Assembly (NCBI RefSeq): GCF_001730225.1
Contig: NZ_MIJE01000011.1
Location: 124,001-188,000, forward strand
Length of the DNA stretch: 64,000 nucleotides
Direction of reading: 5' to 3'
Source of the DNA: Desulfuribacillus alkaliarsenatis
GTDB lineage: Bacteria > Bacillota > Bacilli > Desulfuribacillales > Desulfuribacillaceae
Shown: positions 1-8,831 of the stretch, in pieces
Layout: every line of letters starts with the position of its first letter
Position numbering within the stretch: the stretch's first letter is position 1
Made by a program: the position numbers and the translations under genes
Notes under the pieces: model-generated
Databases searched by the model: none
The model's input: only the letters and a program-made list of their open reading frames with translations
What the model was told of the DNA's origin: nothing

Positions 1-772
1 CGATAGTCAGAGTAGCCCCATTAAGCTTTAGCCAATTCCTTCGTTCCTTATGGTCTGGCAGAATTGATTGTACTAAATACCAGAAATCCTTAGAGTGATT
101 CAGATGCTTTAAGTGAGCTAGTTCATGCACAATGACGTAGTCAATAATAGTTATGGGAGCCATCATTAGACGCCAGTTTAAGTAGATGGCTCCTTTGCTT
201 GTACAGCTTCCCCAGCGCTTCTTCTGCTCTTTGAAAACGACCTTGGTAGGACTTACCCCCATTTGCTTTGTATAAAAATCAAGACGTTCTACTAGTAACT
301 GCATTCCTTGTTTTATATACCATTGCTTAAAAAGACCCCTTAAAATTTCTGAACGCTCTACTTTTGAAACTATACCTGTAGTCTCAGTAAGGATAAACTG
401 CTGATTATTAAAATCTAAGGTGTAGAATTTTGAATAGCTAGTAGGTTTTTTTAGAGGCTTCTTTAAAGACTTGTTTAAATCTTGCACGTTAATGGAAAGT
501 GGGAAAGCTGTTCCTAAAAACGCAAATTGCTCATTCTCTTTAAATTGCTTTGGTTCAGGGGGTGTAGGCTGTGTCGCCAATTGGTCTAATTTTTTTAAAA
601 TCCACGGAGCTTTTTTATTTAAAATCTCTTCTATTCGTTTTATAGATACATAAGAGGGTGCTTTAACGGTCACGCTTGTATCAGGTTCAATTCTAATAGA
701 GATATTTTTAAGTTTAGGTTTTTGTATAAGTGTATATCTGATATTGGCGTTTTTGTATTTGAATATAGGCAA
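1..772 (-). CDS. YgjP-type (M48/DUF45-like) metallopeptidase, 3' end cut by window edge
   Basis: A minus-strand frame, open from a TTG start to the window edge, encodes at least 257 residues. The TTG is preceded by AAGGGAG nine bases upstream, which decides the start. The C-terminal part carries the zinc-protease helix HELAHLKHLNH, preceded by KKRWGSCTSKG and LNWRLMMAP, the hallmark order of the YgjP/DUF45 metal-dependent hydrolase family. HExxH supplies two metal ligands and the catalytic glutamate. Only a short tail should be missing, since family members are about 230-260 residues. Its role is unknown in most bacteria. The gene is divergent from the HD-GYP gene. Family assignment is firm; the substrate is not known. 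Confidence 0.85.
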   Translation of the reverse strand, partial: MPIFKYKNANIRYTLIQKPKLKNISIRIEPDTSVTVKAPSYVSIKRIEEILNKKAPWILKKLDQLATQPTPPEPKQFKENEQFAFLGTAFPLSINVQDLNKSLKKPLKKPTSYSKFYTLDFNNQQFILTETTGIVSKVERSEILRGLFKQWYIKQGMQLLVERLDFYTKQMGVSPTKVVFKEQKKRWGSCTSKGAIYLNWRLMMAPITIIDYVIVHELAHLKHLNHSKDFWYLVQSILPDHKERRNWLKLNGATLTI

Positions 773-808
773 TTTGAGTTACTCCCTTAACATCGAAATA
801 AGTTCTAA

Positions 809-850
809 CTGTATGATAAATAGCTGTATGATAAATTTCTGTATGAAAAA
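809..850. repeat. Three 15-bp-spaced direct repeats (CTGTATGA)
   Basis: CTGTATGATAAA occurs at 809-820 and 824-835 and, with one change, CTGTATGAAAAA at 839-850. The spacing is exactly 15 bp. The array lies in the divergent spacer between the YgjP gene and the HD-GYP gene, so it could be a tandem binding site for a regulator. It could also be simple local duplication. Confidence 0.6.
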
Positions 851-977
851 AGCACATTATTATAGCACTATCTCACTATTAAAAGAAAAATTAATGATAA
901 ATTAAGGTTAGCTTAAGCTACGATTGAACCTTTTTATGGTAAAATATTTTAACAATTACTATAAGGAGGGGAATACC

Positions 978-1814
978 ATGGAGCAGGTGATTAAAGCATA
1001 CCATGATTCAATATTATTAGTAAGAGCATTGTTTGAAGATGTGCGCTTTAATAGAGAATTAGATATTGTAAGGATTAATCAGCATGCAAAAAACCTTATG
1101 GAAATTGTGCAAAGTAACCGCAATTTTTATACCTTGCTCCAACACTTGAAAAACTTAGACTTATATTATTATACACATCCAGTAGCGGTAGCTATTATAG
1201 CAGGCAGACTTGGCAAATGGCTTAATTTAGACGAGCATAATATATACAAACTAGTATTTGCTGGTTTGCTCCATGATATAGGTAAAGCAAAAATTCCAGA
1301 TTCGATTTTAAATAAATCGACAGAATTAACTGACAGAGAGTATGAAATTGTCAAGGAACACACATCAAAGGGTTATGAGCTTTTATCTAAGCAGATAGAT
1401 GACAAAGATATTCTACTTGCTATTAAGCAGCATCATGAAAGAAGTGATGGTAGTGGTTATCCAGAAGGGTTAAAAGAGCAAGAAATTCATACGAATGCTA
1501 AAATTATTGCAGTGGCTGATATTTTTGACGCTATGACTTCCAATCGAAAGCATTCAACAAGACGGCCAATGCATCAGGTAGTAAAAGAAATATATAGCGG
1601 TAGCTATGGAATATTAGACCCTATAATAACCCACGTGTTTCTGAAATCCTTAGAAGAATTTTCAATTGGTGCGAAGGTCTTGTTAAGCAATCAAGTTATC
1701 GGAGAAATTGTGTATGTTAACCCTACATCAATGAATAGGCCAGTTGTTAGGTCTGGTGGCGAATACATAGACCTTAGTAAAAAAAGTGACTTGAAAATAG
1801 TCGAGTTTTTCTAA
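978..1814 (+). CDS. HD-GYP domain protein, probable cyclic-di-GMP phosphodiesterase
   Basis: The 278-residue protein holds an HD-GYP phosphohydrolase domain. H67 begins the metal site, LLHDIGKAKIP carries the HD dyad near residues 99-100, and HHERSDGSGYP near 152-162 contains the GYP signature. HD-GYP proteins hydrolyse cyclic di-GMP. An ADIFDAMTSNR segment, also typical of the family, follows. There is no receiver domain or membrane segment; the N-terminal 60 residues may be a sensory or dimerisation part. The frame is open further upstream, but AAGGAGGGG at 963-970 sits correctly before the ATG at 978. A GGDEF protein lies at 58.2 kb. Enzyme class is confident; activity on c-di-GMP is inferred. 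Confidence 0.88.
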   Translation: MEQVIKAYHDSILLVRALFEDVRFNRELDIVRINQHAKNLMEIVQSNRNFYTLLQHLKNLDLYYYTHPVAVAIIAGRLGKWLNLDEHNIYKLVFAGLLHDIGKAKIPDSILNKSTELTDREYEIVKEHTSKGYELLSKQIDDKDILLAIKQHHERSDGSGYPEGLKEQEIHTNAKIIAVADIFDAMTSNRKHSTRRPMHQVVKEIYSGSYGILDPIITHVFLKSLEEFSIGAKVLLSNQVIGEIVYVNPTSMNRPVVRSGGEYIDLSKKSDLKIVEFF

Positions 1815-1849
1815 TTGTTTTGTAGAGAAGCAGTTTAATATGATTCCTT

Positions 1850-1882
1850 AATCTTTCTAGAAGAACTAGAAAGATTTTTTGT
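1850..1882 (+). terminator. Rho-independent terminator after the HD-GYP gene
   Basis: AATCTTTCTAG and CTAGAAAGATT form an 11-bp perfect stem around a 5-base AAGAA loop, followed by a run of T. Confidence 0.85.
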
Positions 1883-1962
1883 TTTAAAAAATGACAATAA
1901 ATATCATTTTAAAATATTGTATAATTATTATGTCAGCTAAAAAGTTAAGGAGGATGACGTAG

Positions 1963-3075
1963 ATGAAAAAACTTAAATTTAACATCATGTATCTTATATT
2001 GTTGTTCCCTTTATCTTTAGGGCTGTCCTATTTAGCTGCCCGCTCACCAATAATAGTGGAGCAAGCATATTCGAACTTTATATATAGATATATTGCTCAA
2101 TTTATCAGTAATATCACTGGGATATTTCCATTTTCTGTTGCCGAACTGATTATAGTCGCGACGATTATAACGGTGCTAGTGAATTTAATATACCGTCTAA
2201 ATGAAATTTTTAAACAACCGAAAGAGTGGAAAAGCATCCTATTAAAACAGCTGAAATTGGCTGCAATTACTATAAGTGTAATCTACTTTGTATTTTTAAT
2301 AGTATGGGGACTCAATTATCATCGTGAGCCGATTGCTTCAATGCTAAATTTAGAAGTAACGGCATCTTCTGTGGAAGAGCTTGTGTTATTAAACAAGTAT
2401 TTAATTGAACAGGCGAATGAACTGCGTGCTTTGGTAGTAGAGGACACCAGTGGCATTACGATTTCCCCTAAAGGAACACGTGATATCTTAAATAGAGCAG
2501 AGCTAGGCTTTATTGTTGCAAGTGAAATTTATCCAGAGCTTGGTGGCAGATATGGAAGACCAAAGTCAGCACTGTTTTCAACGATTTTATCCTACCAGGG
2601 TATTGGCGGAGTCTATTTTCCATTCACGGCTGAACCGAACGTAAATGTTAACAGACCGCATTTTCTAATACCGTTTACAACAATGCACGAAATTGCTCAC
2701 CAACGAGGGGTAGCCAGAGAAGATGAGGCTAACTACATTGGATATATTACTTCAATAATGCATCCAGACTATGATTTTCAGTATTCAGGCACAATGATGG
2801 CTTTAAATTACTCGATGGGTGCTCTGCGAAGGTATGATATAGAAAAACATAATGAATTAAGGGCAGGGTTTAGTCCAGGTGTAGTAAGAGATTTCGCAGC
2901 CTGGTCCGAACATAGCCAAAAACATCAAGGTGTTGTAAGAGAAGCCGCTACTAGAATTAATAATGCCTATTTACAAGCTAACGCCCAAATGGATGGCGTG
3001 CATAGTTACGGTAGAATGGTAGACTTATTAATTGCGTATTATCGACAAACTGAAACAATTCAAATAATGTATTGA
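1963..3075 (+). CDS. DUF3810-family membrane protein with HExxH motif
   Basis: This 370-residue protein has three hydrophobic segments (about residues 7-27, 57-78 and 99-117) and a long soluble C-terminal part. That part contains HEIAHQRG with H242, E243 and H246, then AREDEANY, a pattern matching gluzincin-type zinc proteases and the DUF3810 family. The likely topology puts the catalytic-looking domain outside the membrane. No substrate is known for DUF3810. TAAGGAGG lies ten bases before the ATG. The gene stands alone, with terminators on both sides. Confidence 0.8.
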   Translation: MKKLKFNIMYLILLFPLSLGLSYLAARSPIIVEQAYSNFIYRYIAQFISNITGIFPFSVAELIIVATIITVLVNLIYRLNEIFKQPKEWKSILLKQLKLAAITISVIYFVFLIVWGLNYHREPIASMLNLEVTASSVEELVLLNKYLIEQANELRALVVEDTSGITISPKGTRDILNRAELGFIVASEIYPELGGRYGRPKSALFSTILSYQGIGGVYFPFTAEPNVNVNRPHFLIPFTTMHEIAHQRGVAREDEANYIGYITSIMHPDYDFQYSGTMMALNYSMGALRRYDIEKHNELRAGFSPGVVRDFAAWSEHSQKHQGVVREAATRINNAYLQANAQMDGVHSYGRMVDLLIAYYRQTETIQIMY

Positions 3076-3090
3076 TAAAACTTAATATAA

Positions 3091-3136
3091 AGGGGCAGTG
3101 CAAACGACAAAAATTGAAGTTTACACTGCCCTTTCT
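3091..3136. terminator. Bidirectional terminator between convergent genes
   Basis: GGGGCAGTGCAAAC pairs with GTTTACACTGCCC across a short AT-rich loop, with A-rich sequence on one side and T-rich on the other. It can serve both the DUF3810 gene and the small leftward gene. Confidence 0.75.
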
Positions 3137-3147
3137 TTATCGGAAAA

Positions 3148-3360
3148 TCATCCTAGAAGCATTGATTTCTTAGCAATCCAAAGCATATAAACAGCAAACA
3201 AAATAATAGAGGTTATACCATACTGACGTACTTTAGATAAGTAAATTGGTTTCTTATCAGATTTAGATAGAAAGAACTGCAGTAATTGAAAAGCTGTTAT
3301 CAGCATTGCGATTGTTAAAGCACTACCAAGTATAATGTGTACAATCGTTCCTACTCCCAT
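3148..3360 (-). CDS. Small two-helix membrane protein, unknown function
   Basis: The 70-residue protein has hydrophobic segments at about residues 5-30 and 47-64, separated by a positively charged loop (SKSDKKPIYLSKVRQYG). I do not recognise a family. AGAGGAG lies at a suitable distance before the ATG, and a terminator follows, so it is a plausible real gene despite its size. It is divergent from topoisomerase III. Confidence 0.6.
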   Translation of the reverse strand: MGVGTIVHIILGSALTIAMLITAFQLLQFFLSKSDKKPIYLSKVRQYGITSIILFAVYMLWIAKKSMLLG

Positions 3361-3407
3361 ACAAATACTCCTCTCGAGATAGTTTTTCTGCTAGTATATC
3401 ACAGTTA

Positions 3408-3437
3408 TTATCATATCAGCTGAAGTTCTGATATAAT
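3408..3437 (+). promoter_or_regulatory. Candidate sigma-A promoter with overlapping inverted repeat, upstream of topB
   Basis: A consensus TATAAT lies at 3432-3437, with TTATCA 18 bp upstream as a weak -35. The inverted repeat ATATCAG (3413-3419) and CTGATAT (3428-3434) overlaps the -10, so it could be an operator. No cognate regulator is evident. Confidence 0.45.
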
Positions 3438-3484
3438 CGTACTATCCAAAGAAAGACAGAATAGAAAGGATACTTGATATACAT

Positions 3485-5725
3485 ATGAGTAAAATTGCAG
3501 TACTAGCAGAAAAACCGTCAGTAGCGAGGGATATAGCACGGGTGTTAAATTGTAATAAAAAAGGTAATGGATATTTAGAAGGACAGCAATACATAGTCAC
3601 ATGGGCGCTCGGACACTTAGTAACGTTAGCTGATCCAGAGGTTTATGATGAGAAATATAAAAGTTGGCAGCTTGAGCATTTACCGATGCTGCCGTCACCG
3701 CTTAAGCTCGTCGTAATAAAGCAAACTGGTAAGCAATACAAGGCTGTTAGAGATGTTATAACGCGCAAGGATGTTAATGAAGTCGTGATTGCTACGGATG
3801 CTGGACGTGAAGGCGAATTAGTGGCCCGCTGGATTTTAGAAAAGGCAAATGTACGAAAACCTCTAAAGCGTCTTTGGATATCGTCGGTTACTGACAAAGC
3901 GATTAAAGAAGGGTTTCAAAGACTGCGTAGCGGCAAGGAGTTTGAAAATCTTTACGCATCGGCAATAGCGCGCTCCGAGGCAGACTGGCTTGTTGGTATT
4001 AACGCAACCAGGGCATTAACTACAAAATATAACGCACAGCTTTCTTGTGGTAGGGTTCAAACGCCAACGCTAGCGATGATTGTTAAGAAAGAAGAGGAAA
4101 TCCGCAGCTTTATACCAAAGCCTTACTATGGAATTGTAGCTAAAACGACTGACGGCCTCAAGCTAACTTGGAATGAACAGAAGACTGGGGAAACAAGAAG
4201 CTTCAATAAAGACGCAATCGATAAAAAACTGCAGAAGCTACAGACAGCTAAAACGTCAATGGAAGTCATTGACGTTAAAAAAGCAGCGAAAAAAAGCTAT
4301 GCACCGCAGCTATACGACTTAACAGAGCTACAGCGTGATGCCAATAAAATTTTTGGCTATTCGGCTAAGGAAACATTGTCGATTATGCAAAAGCTGTACG
4401 AAAACCATAAATATCTTACGTATCCGAGAACTGATTCTAGGTACATATCTATAGACATTGTAGACACTCTAAAGGAGCGGCTAAAGGCATGTGCCGTTGG
4501 TGATTATCAGAAGTTCGCAGCAAAAATCCAGCGTTCAGCAATTAAAGCGAGTAAGCATTTCGTAGATAATAGCAAGGTCTCTGACCACCACGCAATCATA
4601 CCAACGGAACAGACCGTATTTCTAAATAACCTTAGCGATAAAGAGCGAAAAATTTACGATTTAGTCGTCAAGCGCTTCTTAGCAGTTCTGTTGCCAGCCT
4701 TTGAATACGAACAGACAACCATTACTGCAGCCCTTGGGGGTGAACAGTTCATCGCAAAGGGTAAAATCATTAATAAATTAGGCTGGAAAGAGGTATATGG
4801 TAGTTATAATGCAAATAGCGCTGCAAATGATTATGTTGATAACGAAGATACAGAGCAATTAGCACAGGATGTCAGCAGTGCAAAGGATCAGACGCTACCA
4901 GATGTGAAAAAGGGTGACAATCTAACCATCGATAGAATTGAACAGACCACTGGAGAGACGAAGCCGCCGTCCTATTTTACAGAGGCAACGCTTTTAAGTG
5001 CGATGGAGAATCCAGTTAAATATATGGATACCAAGGATAAAGAACTATTGAAAACCATCGGGCAGACAGGTGGATTAGGAACGGTAGCTACAAGAGCAGA
5101 TATTATCGAAAAATTGTTTAATAGCTTTCTGTTAGAAAAAAGAGGCAAAGAAATACACTCAACGTCAAAGGGTAGACAGCTATTGAAGCTTGTACCAGAG
5201 GATTTGCGCTCACCAGAGTTGACGGCAGATTGGGAGCAAAAGCTCGACGCGATTGCAAAAGGCAAGCTAAAAAAGGATACATTTGTCACAGAAATGAGAA
5301 ACTATGCTAAGAAGGTCGTTAACGATATAAAGGGGGACGACCAAACATTTAAACATGACAACCTATCGCGAACTAAATGTCCTGATTGTGGAAAATATAT
5401 GCTTGAAGTACAAGGCAAAAAAGGAAAAATGCTCGTCTGTGAAGATCGAGAATGTGGCCATCGAAAGAGTGTATCTAAGGTGACAAATGCCCGTTGTCCA
5501 GAATGCAAAAAGAAGCTCGAGTTACGTGGACAGGGGGAGGGGCAAATCTTCGTCTGTAAATGTGGTTACAGGGAAAAAATGTCGGCCTTCCAAGAGCGAA
5601 GACAGGATAAGAATAGTAAAGTCAACAAGAAGGAAACAGCTAAGCTTATTAAACAAATAAACAAAGAAGAAGAGCCAATAAATACAGCTTTAGCTGATGC
5701 ACTAGCAAAACTGAAGCTAAAATAA
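3485..5725 (+). CDS. topB: DNA topoisomerase III
   Basis: This type IA topoisomerase cleaves and passes single DNA strands, decatenating replication and recombination intermediates. The 746 residues begin with the TOPRIM domain (LAEKPSVARDIA near residue 7, DAGREGE at 105-111). The catalytic tyrosine is most likely Y313 in LTYPRTDSRY. The C-terminus has two four-cysteine zinc ribbons (CPDCG...CEDRECG and CPECKKK...CKCG) and a lysine-rich tail, slightly longer than the usual Bacillus TopB. The ribosome binding site is weak and distant (AAAGGA), but no better start is in frame. The DEAD-box helicase follows after 84 bp. Confidence 0.95.
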   Translation: MSKIAVLAEKPSVARDIARVLNCNKKGNGYLEGQQYIVTWALGHLVTLADPEVYDEKYKSWQLEHLPMLPSPLKLVVIKQTGKQYKAVRDVITRKDVNEVVIATDAGREGELVARWILEKANVRKPLKRLWISSVTDKAIKEGFQRLRSGKEFENLYASAIARSEADWLVGINATRALTTKYNAQLSCGRVQTPTLAMIVKKEEEIRSFIPKPYYGIVAKTTDGLKLTWNEQKTGETRSFNKDAIDKKLQKLQTAKTSMEVIDVKKAAKKSYAPQLYDLTELQRDANKIFGYSAKETLSIMQKLYENHKYLTYPRTDSRYISIDIVDTLKERLKACAVGDYQKFAAKIQRSAIKASKHFVDNSKVSDHHAIIPTEQTVFLNNLSDKERKIYDLVVKRFLAVLLPAFEYEQTTITAALGGEQFIAKGKIINKLGWKEVYGSYNANSAANDYVDNEDTEQLAQDVSSAKDQTLPDVKKGDNLTIDRIEQTTGETKPPSYFTEATLLSAMENPVKYMDTKDKELLKTIGQTGGLGTVATRADIIEKLFNSFLLEKRGKEIHSTSKGRQLLKLVPEDLRSPELTADWEQKLDAIAKGKLKKDTFVTEMRNYAKKVVNDIKGDDQTFKHDNLSRTKCPDCGKYMLEVQGKKGKMLVCEDRECGHRKSVSKVTNARCPECKKKLELRGQGEGQIFVCKCGYREKMSAFQERRQDKNSKVNKKETAKLIKQINKEEEPINTALADALAKLKLK

Positions 5726-5809
5726 AGTTATAAGTAAAATATTTAAAAGTAAAATATTAAAAGTATTAAACAATGCTAGCAAGCAAATAAGATACGAAAA
5801 GGTGAAAAC

Positions 5810-7075
5810 ATGAGTCGTTTTCAAGAGATAGGAGTTAGCAAAGCTGTAGTTGAACAATTGCATGCGAATGGAATTACCGAGCCAACCCCAATTCAAGAAC
5901 AGGCAGTTCCAGTATTACTTAAAGGCACAGATGTGATTGCGCAAGCGCAAACAGGTACGGGGAAAACGCTAGCCTTTATATTGCCAATTCTAGAACGAAT
6001 TGATTTGAGTAATCCAGAAATCCAAGCGCTAATCGTGACGCCGACGCGGGAACTGGCACTACAGATTACCACCGAAGTGAAAAAACTAACTGCTGAGCTA
6101 GCAGGATACAAGATATTGTCGGTATATGGTGGTCAGGATGTTGAACAGCAAATGAAAAAGCTCAAGGGTGGTCAGCATATGGTAATTGCCACACCAGGTA
6201 GGCTGTTAGATCATCTGCGTAGGGAGACCATTGATTTATCGCGAGTGTCAATGCTTGTACTTGATGAAGCTGATCAAATGCTACATATGGGGTTCTTACC
6301 TGAGGTAGAAACAATTATAAAGCAAACTGCACAGAAGCGACAGACGATGTTGTTTTCTGCCACGATGCCTAAGGAAATTCGAACACTGGCAAAGCGATAT
6401 ATGCATGAACCTGTAGACGTGCGCGTAAAAAGCACGCAAATTACTGTTGAAGAAATTAAACAAATTGTCGTTGAAACAACGGATAGAGCGAAGCAAGCGA
6501 TGTTACGTCATTTGATAGATACGTATCGACCGTTTATGGCAATCATCTTTTGCCGTACAAAACGTCGGGCCAGTACTTTAAATGAAGCGTTGCTTTCCTT
6601 TGGCTATGAATCGGACGAGTTGCATGGGGATCTTACGCAAGCGAAACGGGAAGCCGTGCTGAAGAAATTCCGCGAAGCGAAGCTACAGCTGTTAGTAGCA
6701 ACTGACGTAGCTGCTAGAGGTTTAGATATTGAGGGTGTTACACATGTATTCAATTATGATATTCCCCACGATGCGGAAAGTTACATCCATCGAATTGGCC
6801 GAACTGGTCGTGCAGGTGGCGATGGATTAGCGATAACACTTGTAGCTCCTAAGGATCGAATGCACCTAGATATCATTGAAAAAGGGATACAGATGCGGAT
6901 TGAAAGAAAAGAAGCAACTGTAACTGTCAATACGAGAACGAATGAGAATAATCGACGACCGCAGACAAGCGCCCGCAAGGAAGAAGATGCTGGTTATCGC
7001 CAACGACGTGAGCAGAATATAAAAAGAAATGTGGAAAGAGCGAAAAAGCATAATAAACGCAACAAACGCAAATAG
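5810..7075 (+). CDS. DEAD-box ATP-dependent RNA helicase (CshA-like)
   Basis: The 421-residue protein has the full DEAD-box set: the Q-motif region with [18 protein letters not shown] (Walker A), PTRELA, DEAD, SAT, ARGLD and [10 protein letters not shown]. The C-terminal tail of about 50 residues is rich in Arg, Lys and Asn, as in CshA-type cold-shock and RNA-degradosome helicases. It likely unwinds structured RNA in mRNA decay or ribosome assembly. AAAAGGTG precedes the ATG. The end lies only 7 bp from a convergent gene, without a clear terminator. The assignment to CshA rather than CshB or another paralogue is inferred. Confidence 0.92.
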   Translation: MSRFQEIGVSKAVVEQLHANGITEPTPIQEQAVPVLLKGTDVIAQAQTGTGKTLAFILPILERIDLSNPEIQALIVTPTRELALQITTEVKKLTAELAGYKILSVYGGQDVEQQMKKLKGGQHMVIATPGRLLDHLRRETIDLSRVSMLVLDEADQMLHMGFLPEVETIIKQTAQKRQTMLFSATMPKEIRTLAKRYMHEPVDVRVKSTQITVEEIKQIVVETTDRAKQAMLRHLIDTYRPFMAIIFCRTKRRASTLNEALLSFGYESDELHGDLTQAKREAVLKKFREAKLQLLVATDVAARGLDIEGVTHVFNYDIPHDAESYIHRIGRTGRAGGDGLAITLVAPKDRMHLDIIEKGIQMRIERKEATVTVNTRTNENNRRPQTSARKEEDAGYRQRREQNIKRNVERAKKHNKRNKRK

Positions 7076-7082
7076 TCGTATT

Positions 7083-7466
7083 CTAAGGTCGTAATTTCTT
7101 ATATAAATAGTAAGCGAATTGCATGACGAAACCTAAAGCTAGACCTATTTTAGACCATATAAACAATGTAAGGATGCCAATTAAGTCACCCCAACCTGTC
7201 ATTCCATCCCAGAAAGCTTGATACATTTGTATAAAGCCAATGGTGAGGCCAAGCATGAAGATGGTAGCAGCGATATGAAATTTATAAATGAGCATCAGGG
7301 AGACAATTATCCCTGCAAGAATAGAGAAGCCAAGAAATGCGAAAATGTTTTGTATAGTAAGGTCGTTGTTTAAAACCAACGAAACGCCGATGTATAAGAG
7401 CATAAAGCTGATAATTGCTACACCAAGGCCAATAAGCCAAGGTAATCTGTGTTTGAGTATGAGCAT
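7083..7466 (-). CDS. Hypothetical four-helix membrane protein
   Basis: About 127 residues with four hydrophobic stretches and a short basic C-terminus. I do not recognise a family. The frame can start six codons earlier, but GGAGTG lies six bases before the ATG at 7466 and is itself inside the longer version, so the shorter start is preferred. It converges with the DEAD-box gene and is not obviously linked to its neighbours. Confidence 0.6.
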   Translation of the reverse strand: MLILKHRLPWLIGLGVAIISFMLLYIGVSLVLNNDLTIQNIFAFLGFSILAGIIVSLMLIYKFHIAATIFMLGLTIGFIQMYQAFWDGMTGWGDLIGILTLFIWSKIGLALGFVMQFAYYLYKKLRP

Positions 7467-7510
7467 TTTTGTCACTCCATTCATCGATTTATAAGGTGTG
7501 TAGATAATAT

Positions 7511-7559
7511 AAAAGCTATGAAGCTGCTATTTATAATTATAGCAGGCTTCATAGCTTTT
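7511..7559 (-). terminator. Terminator of the activase-OsmC-DCCP operon
   Basis: A long stem of AAAAGCTATGAAGC with GCTTCATAGCTTTT, extended by GCTAT/ATAGC with one bulge, lies just beyond the activase stop codon. It ends in T-rich sequence on the minus strand. Confidence 0.8.
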
Positions 7560-7563
7560 AGCT

Positions 7564-8319
7564 TTAATTATTAGAAAACGTTTTTTGTGCTGCCAGAGCT
7601 GCTCCGTAAGCCCCAACAATCTGTGGTTCGCTTGGAATCGAGCAGATGGCTGATAGTTCTTCCTCAAGCAGAGTGACTAAACCTATATTTTTGGCTCCAC
7701 CGCCAGCAAACACGACTGGCTCTACAAGTCCAACACGTCCAACCATTTGGGCAATCCGTCGAGCGATACTTTGATGCAGTCCACGAGATATTGCTTCTGT
7801 GGGTTTACCGCTATTGATTAATGAGATAACCTCAGACTCGGCAAAAACGGTGCAAGTACTATTGATTTGAATACTCGTTTTACTTTCTAAGGAACATTTG
7901 CCAAACTCACTGATATCTAAATCGAGAATTCCCGCCATAACTTCTAGGAATCTACCAGTACCTGCAGCGCAACGGTCATTCATTTCAAAAGAGTGCATTA
8001 TTCCGTTTTTATCTAGGACTATAACCTTGCAATCCTGCCCACCAACATCTACGATCGTTCTACAATAGGGGAATAATGTTCTGGCACCTAAGGCATAAGC
8101 TTTAATTTCAGATATAACTTTTGCATTAAGAACTTCTCCTACGAGGTGTCGACCATAACCAGTAACAGCTACTCCTTGATAATTCCGACTATCTAATAGC
8201 TTTTCACATATGGCAACTGGACTACGTCCAGAGTTAACGATTACACTGTCTTTCACAAGCCCATTTTCAATAGCTACTAAATTTGTTGTTCTGGAACCTA
8301 AGTCAATCCCGATAAACAT
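7564..8319 (-). CDS. ATP-dependent activase of a 2-hydroxyacyl-CoA dehydratase/double-cubane protein
   Basis: This 251-residue protein belongs to the ASKHA-fold BadF/BadG/HgdC ATPases that inject low-potential electrons into a partner iron-sulfur protein. GIDLGSRTTN (residue 4) and DVGGQDCK (residue 91) are nucleotide-binding loops. C117 in NDRCAAGTG and C156 in STCTVFAESE are the two conserved cysteines that, in homologues, hold one [4Fe-4S] cluster between two subunits. The ATG overlaps the stop of the OsmC gene by one base (TAATG), implying translational coupling. The partner is presumably the protein at 8832-10142. Family is certain; the precise partner reaction is not. Confidence 0.92.
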   Translation of the reverse strand: MFIGIDLGSRTTNLVAIENGLVKDSVIVNSGRSPVAICEKLLDSRNYQGVAVTGYGRHLVGEVLNAKVISEIKAYALGARTLFPYCRTIVDVGGQDCKVIVLDKNGIMHSFEMNDRCAAGTGRFLEVMAGILDLDISEFGKCSLESKTSIQINSTCTVFAESEVISLINSGKPTEAISRGLHQSIARRIAQMVGRVGLVEPVVFAGGGAKNIGLVTLLEEELSAICSIPSEPQIVGAYGAALAAQKTFSNN

Positions 8320-8819
8320 TAACTAAATTTAACTTCGCCTGTAACTTCCACGGGGCGTTTTAGTGAATCCATTACTGGGCAGTTCGCTTCAACGGCTTTA
8401 ACTAATTGATCCAATTTTTCTTTTGATTCAGGGCTTTTAATGGTAGTTACATAATGAATTTTTTGAAAACCAGCAGATACACCGTCCATGCCAAACATTC
8501 CACGCAAATCAATTTCTCCATCAACCTTTACTTTCACTTCATCAAGTTGGATACCCATAACAGCGGCGAAAGCGACATACATAATTTCTTGGCAGGAACC
8601 AAGGGCGGCCATTTGAATATCTAATGGACTAGGGCCTAGGTTTGTACCACACATGTACTCTGGCTCATCAATTTTTTGTATAAATTCGCCCATTTTCGCT
8701 TCGATGAGTAAGTTCCCTTTCCATTCGCATTCTGCAGTATACACAGTAGTCGCTTCTTGAGGTTTCTTTCCAAATACACGCATCATTGTTTCTAGAGTCT
8801 TTTTTAAATCTTTAGCCAT
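8319..8819 (-). CDS. OsmC/Ohr-family protein
   Basis: The 166-residue protein has the OsmC fold signature: a central AALGSCQEIMY with C76 and a C-terminal VEANCPVMDSL with C147. These match the two redox-active cysteines that reduce organic hydroperoxides in OsmC/Ohr proteins. It lies between the double-cubane-type protein (12 bp upstream) and the activase (one-base overlap), so it is co-expressed with an extremely oxygen-sensitive enzyme pair. A protective or sulfur-handling role is inferred from this context. Peroxidase activity is not shown by sequence alone. GGAGAGG precedes the ATG. Confidence 0.88.
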   Translation of the reverse strand: MAKDLKKTLETMMRVFGKKPQEATTVYTAECEWKGNLLIEAKMGEFIQKIDEPEYMCGTNLGPSPLDIQMAALGSCQEIMYVAFAAVMGIQLDEVKVKVDGEIDLRGMFGMDGVSAGFQKIHYVTTIKSPESKEKLDQLVKAVEANCPVMDSLKRPVEVTGEVKFS

Positions 8820-8831
8820 TCGAATCCTCTC

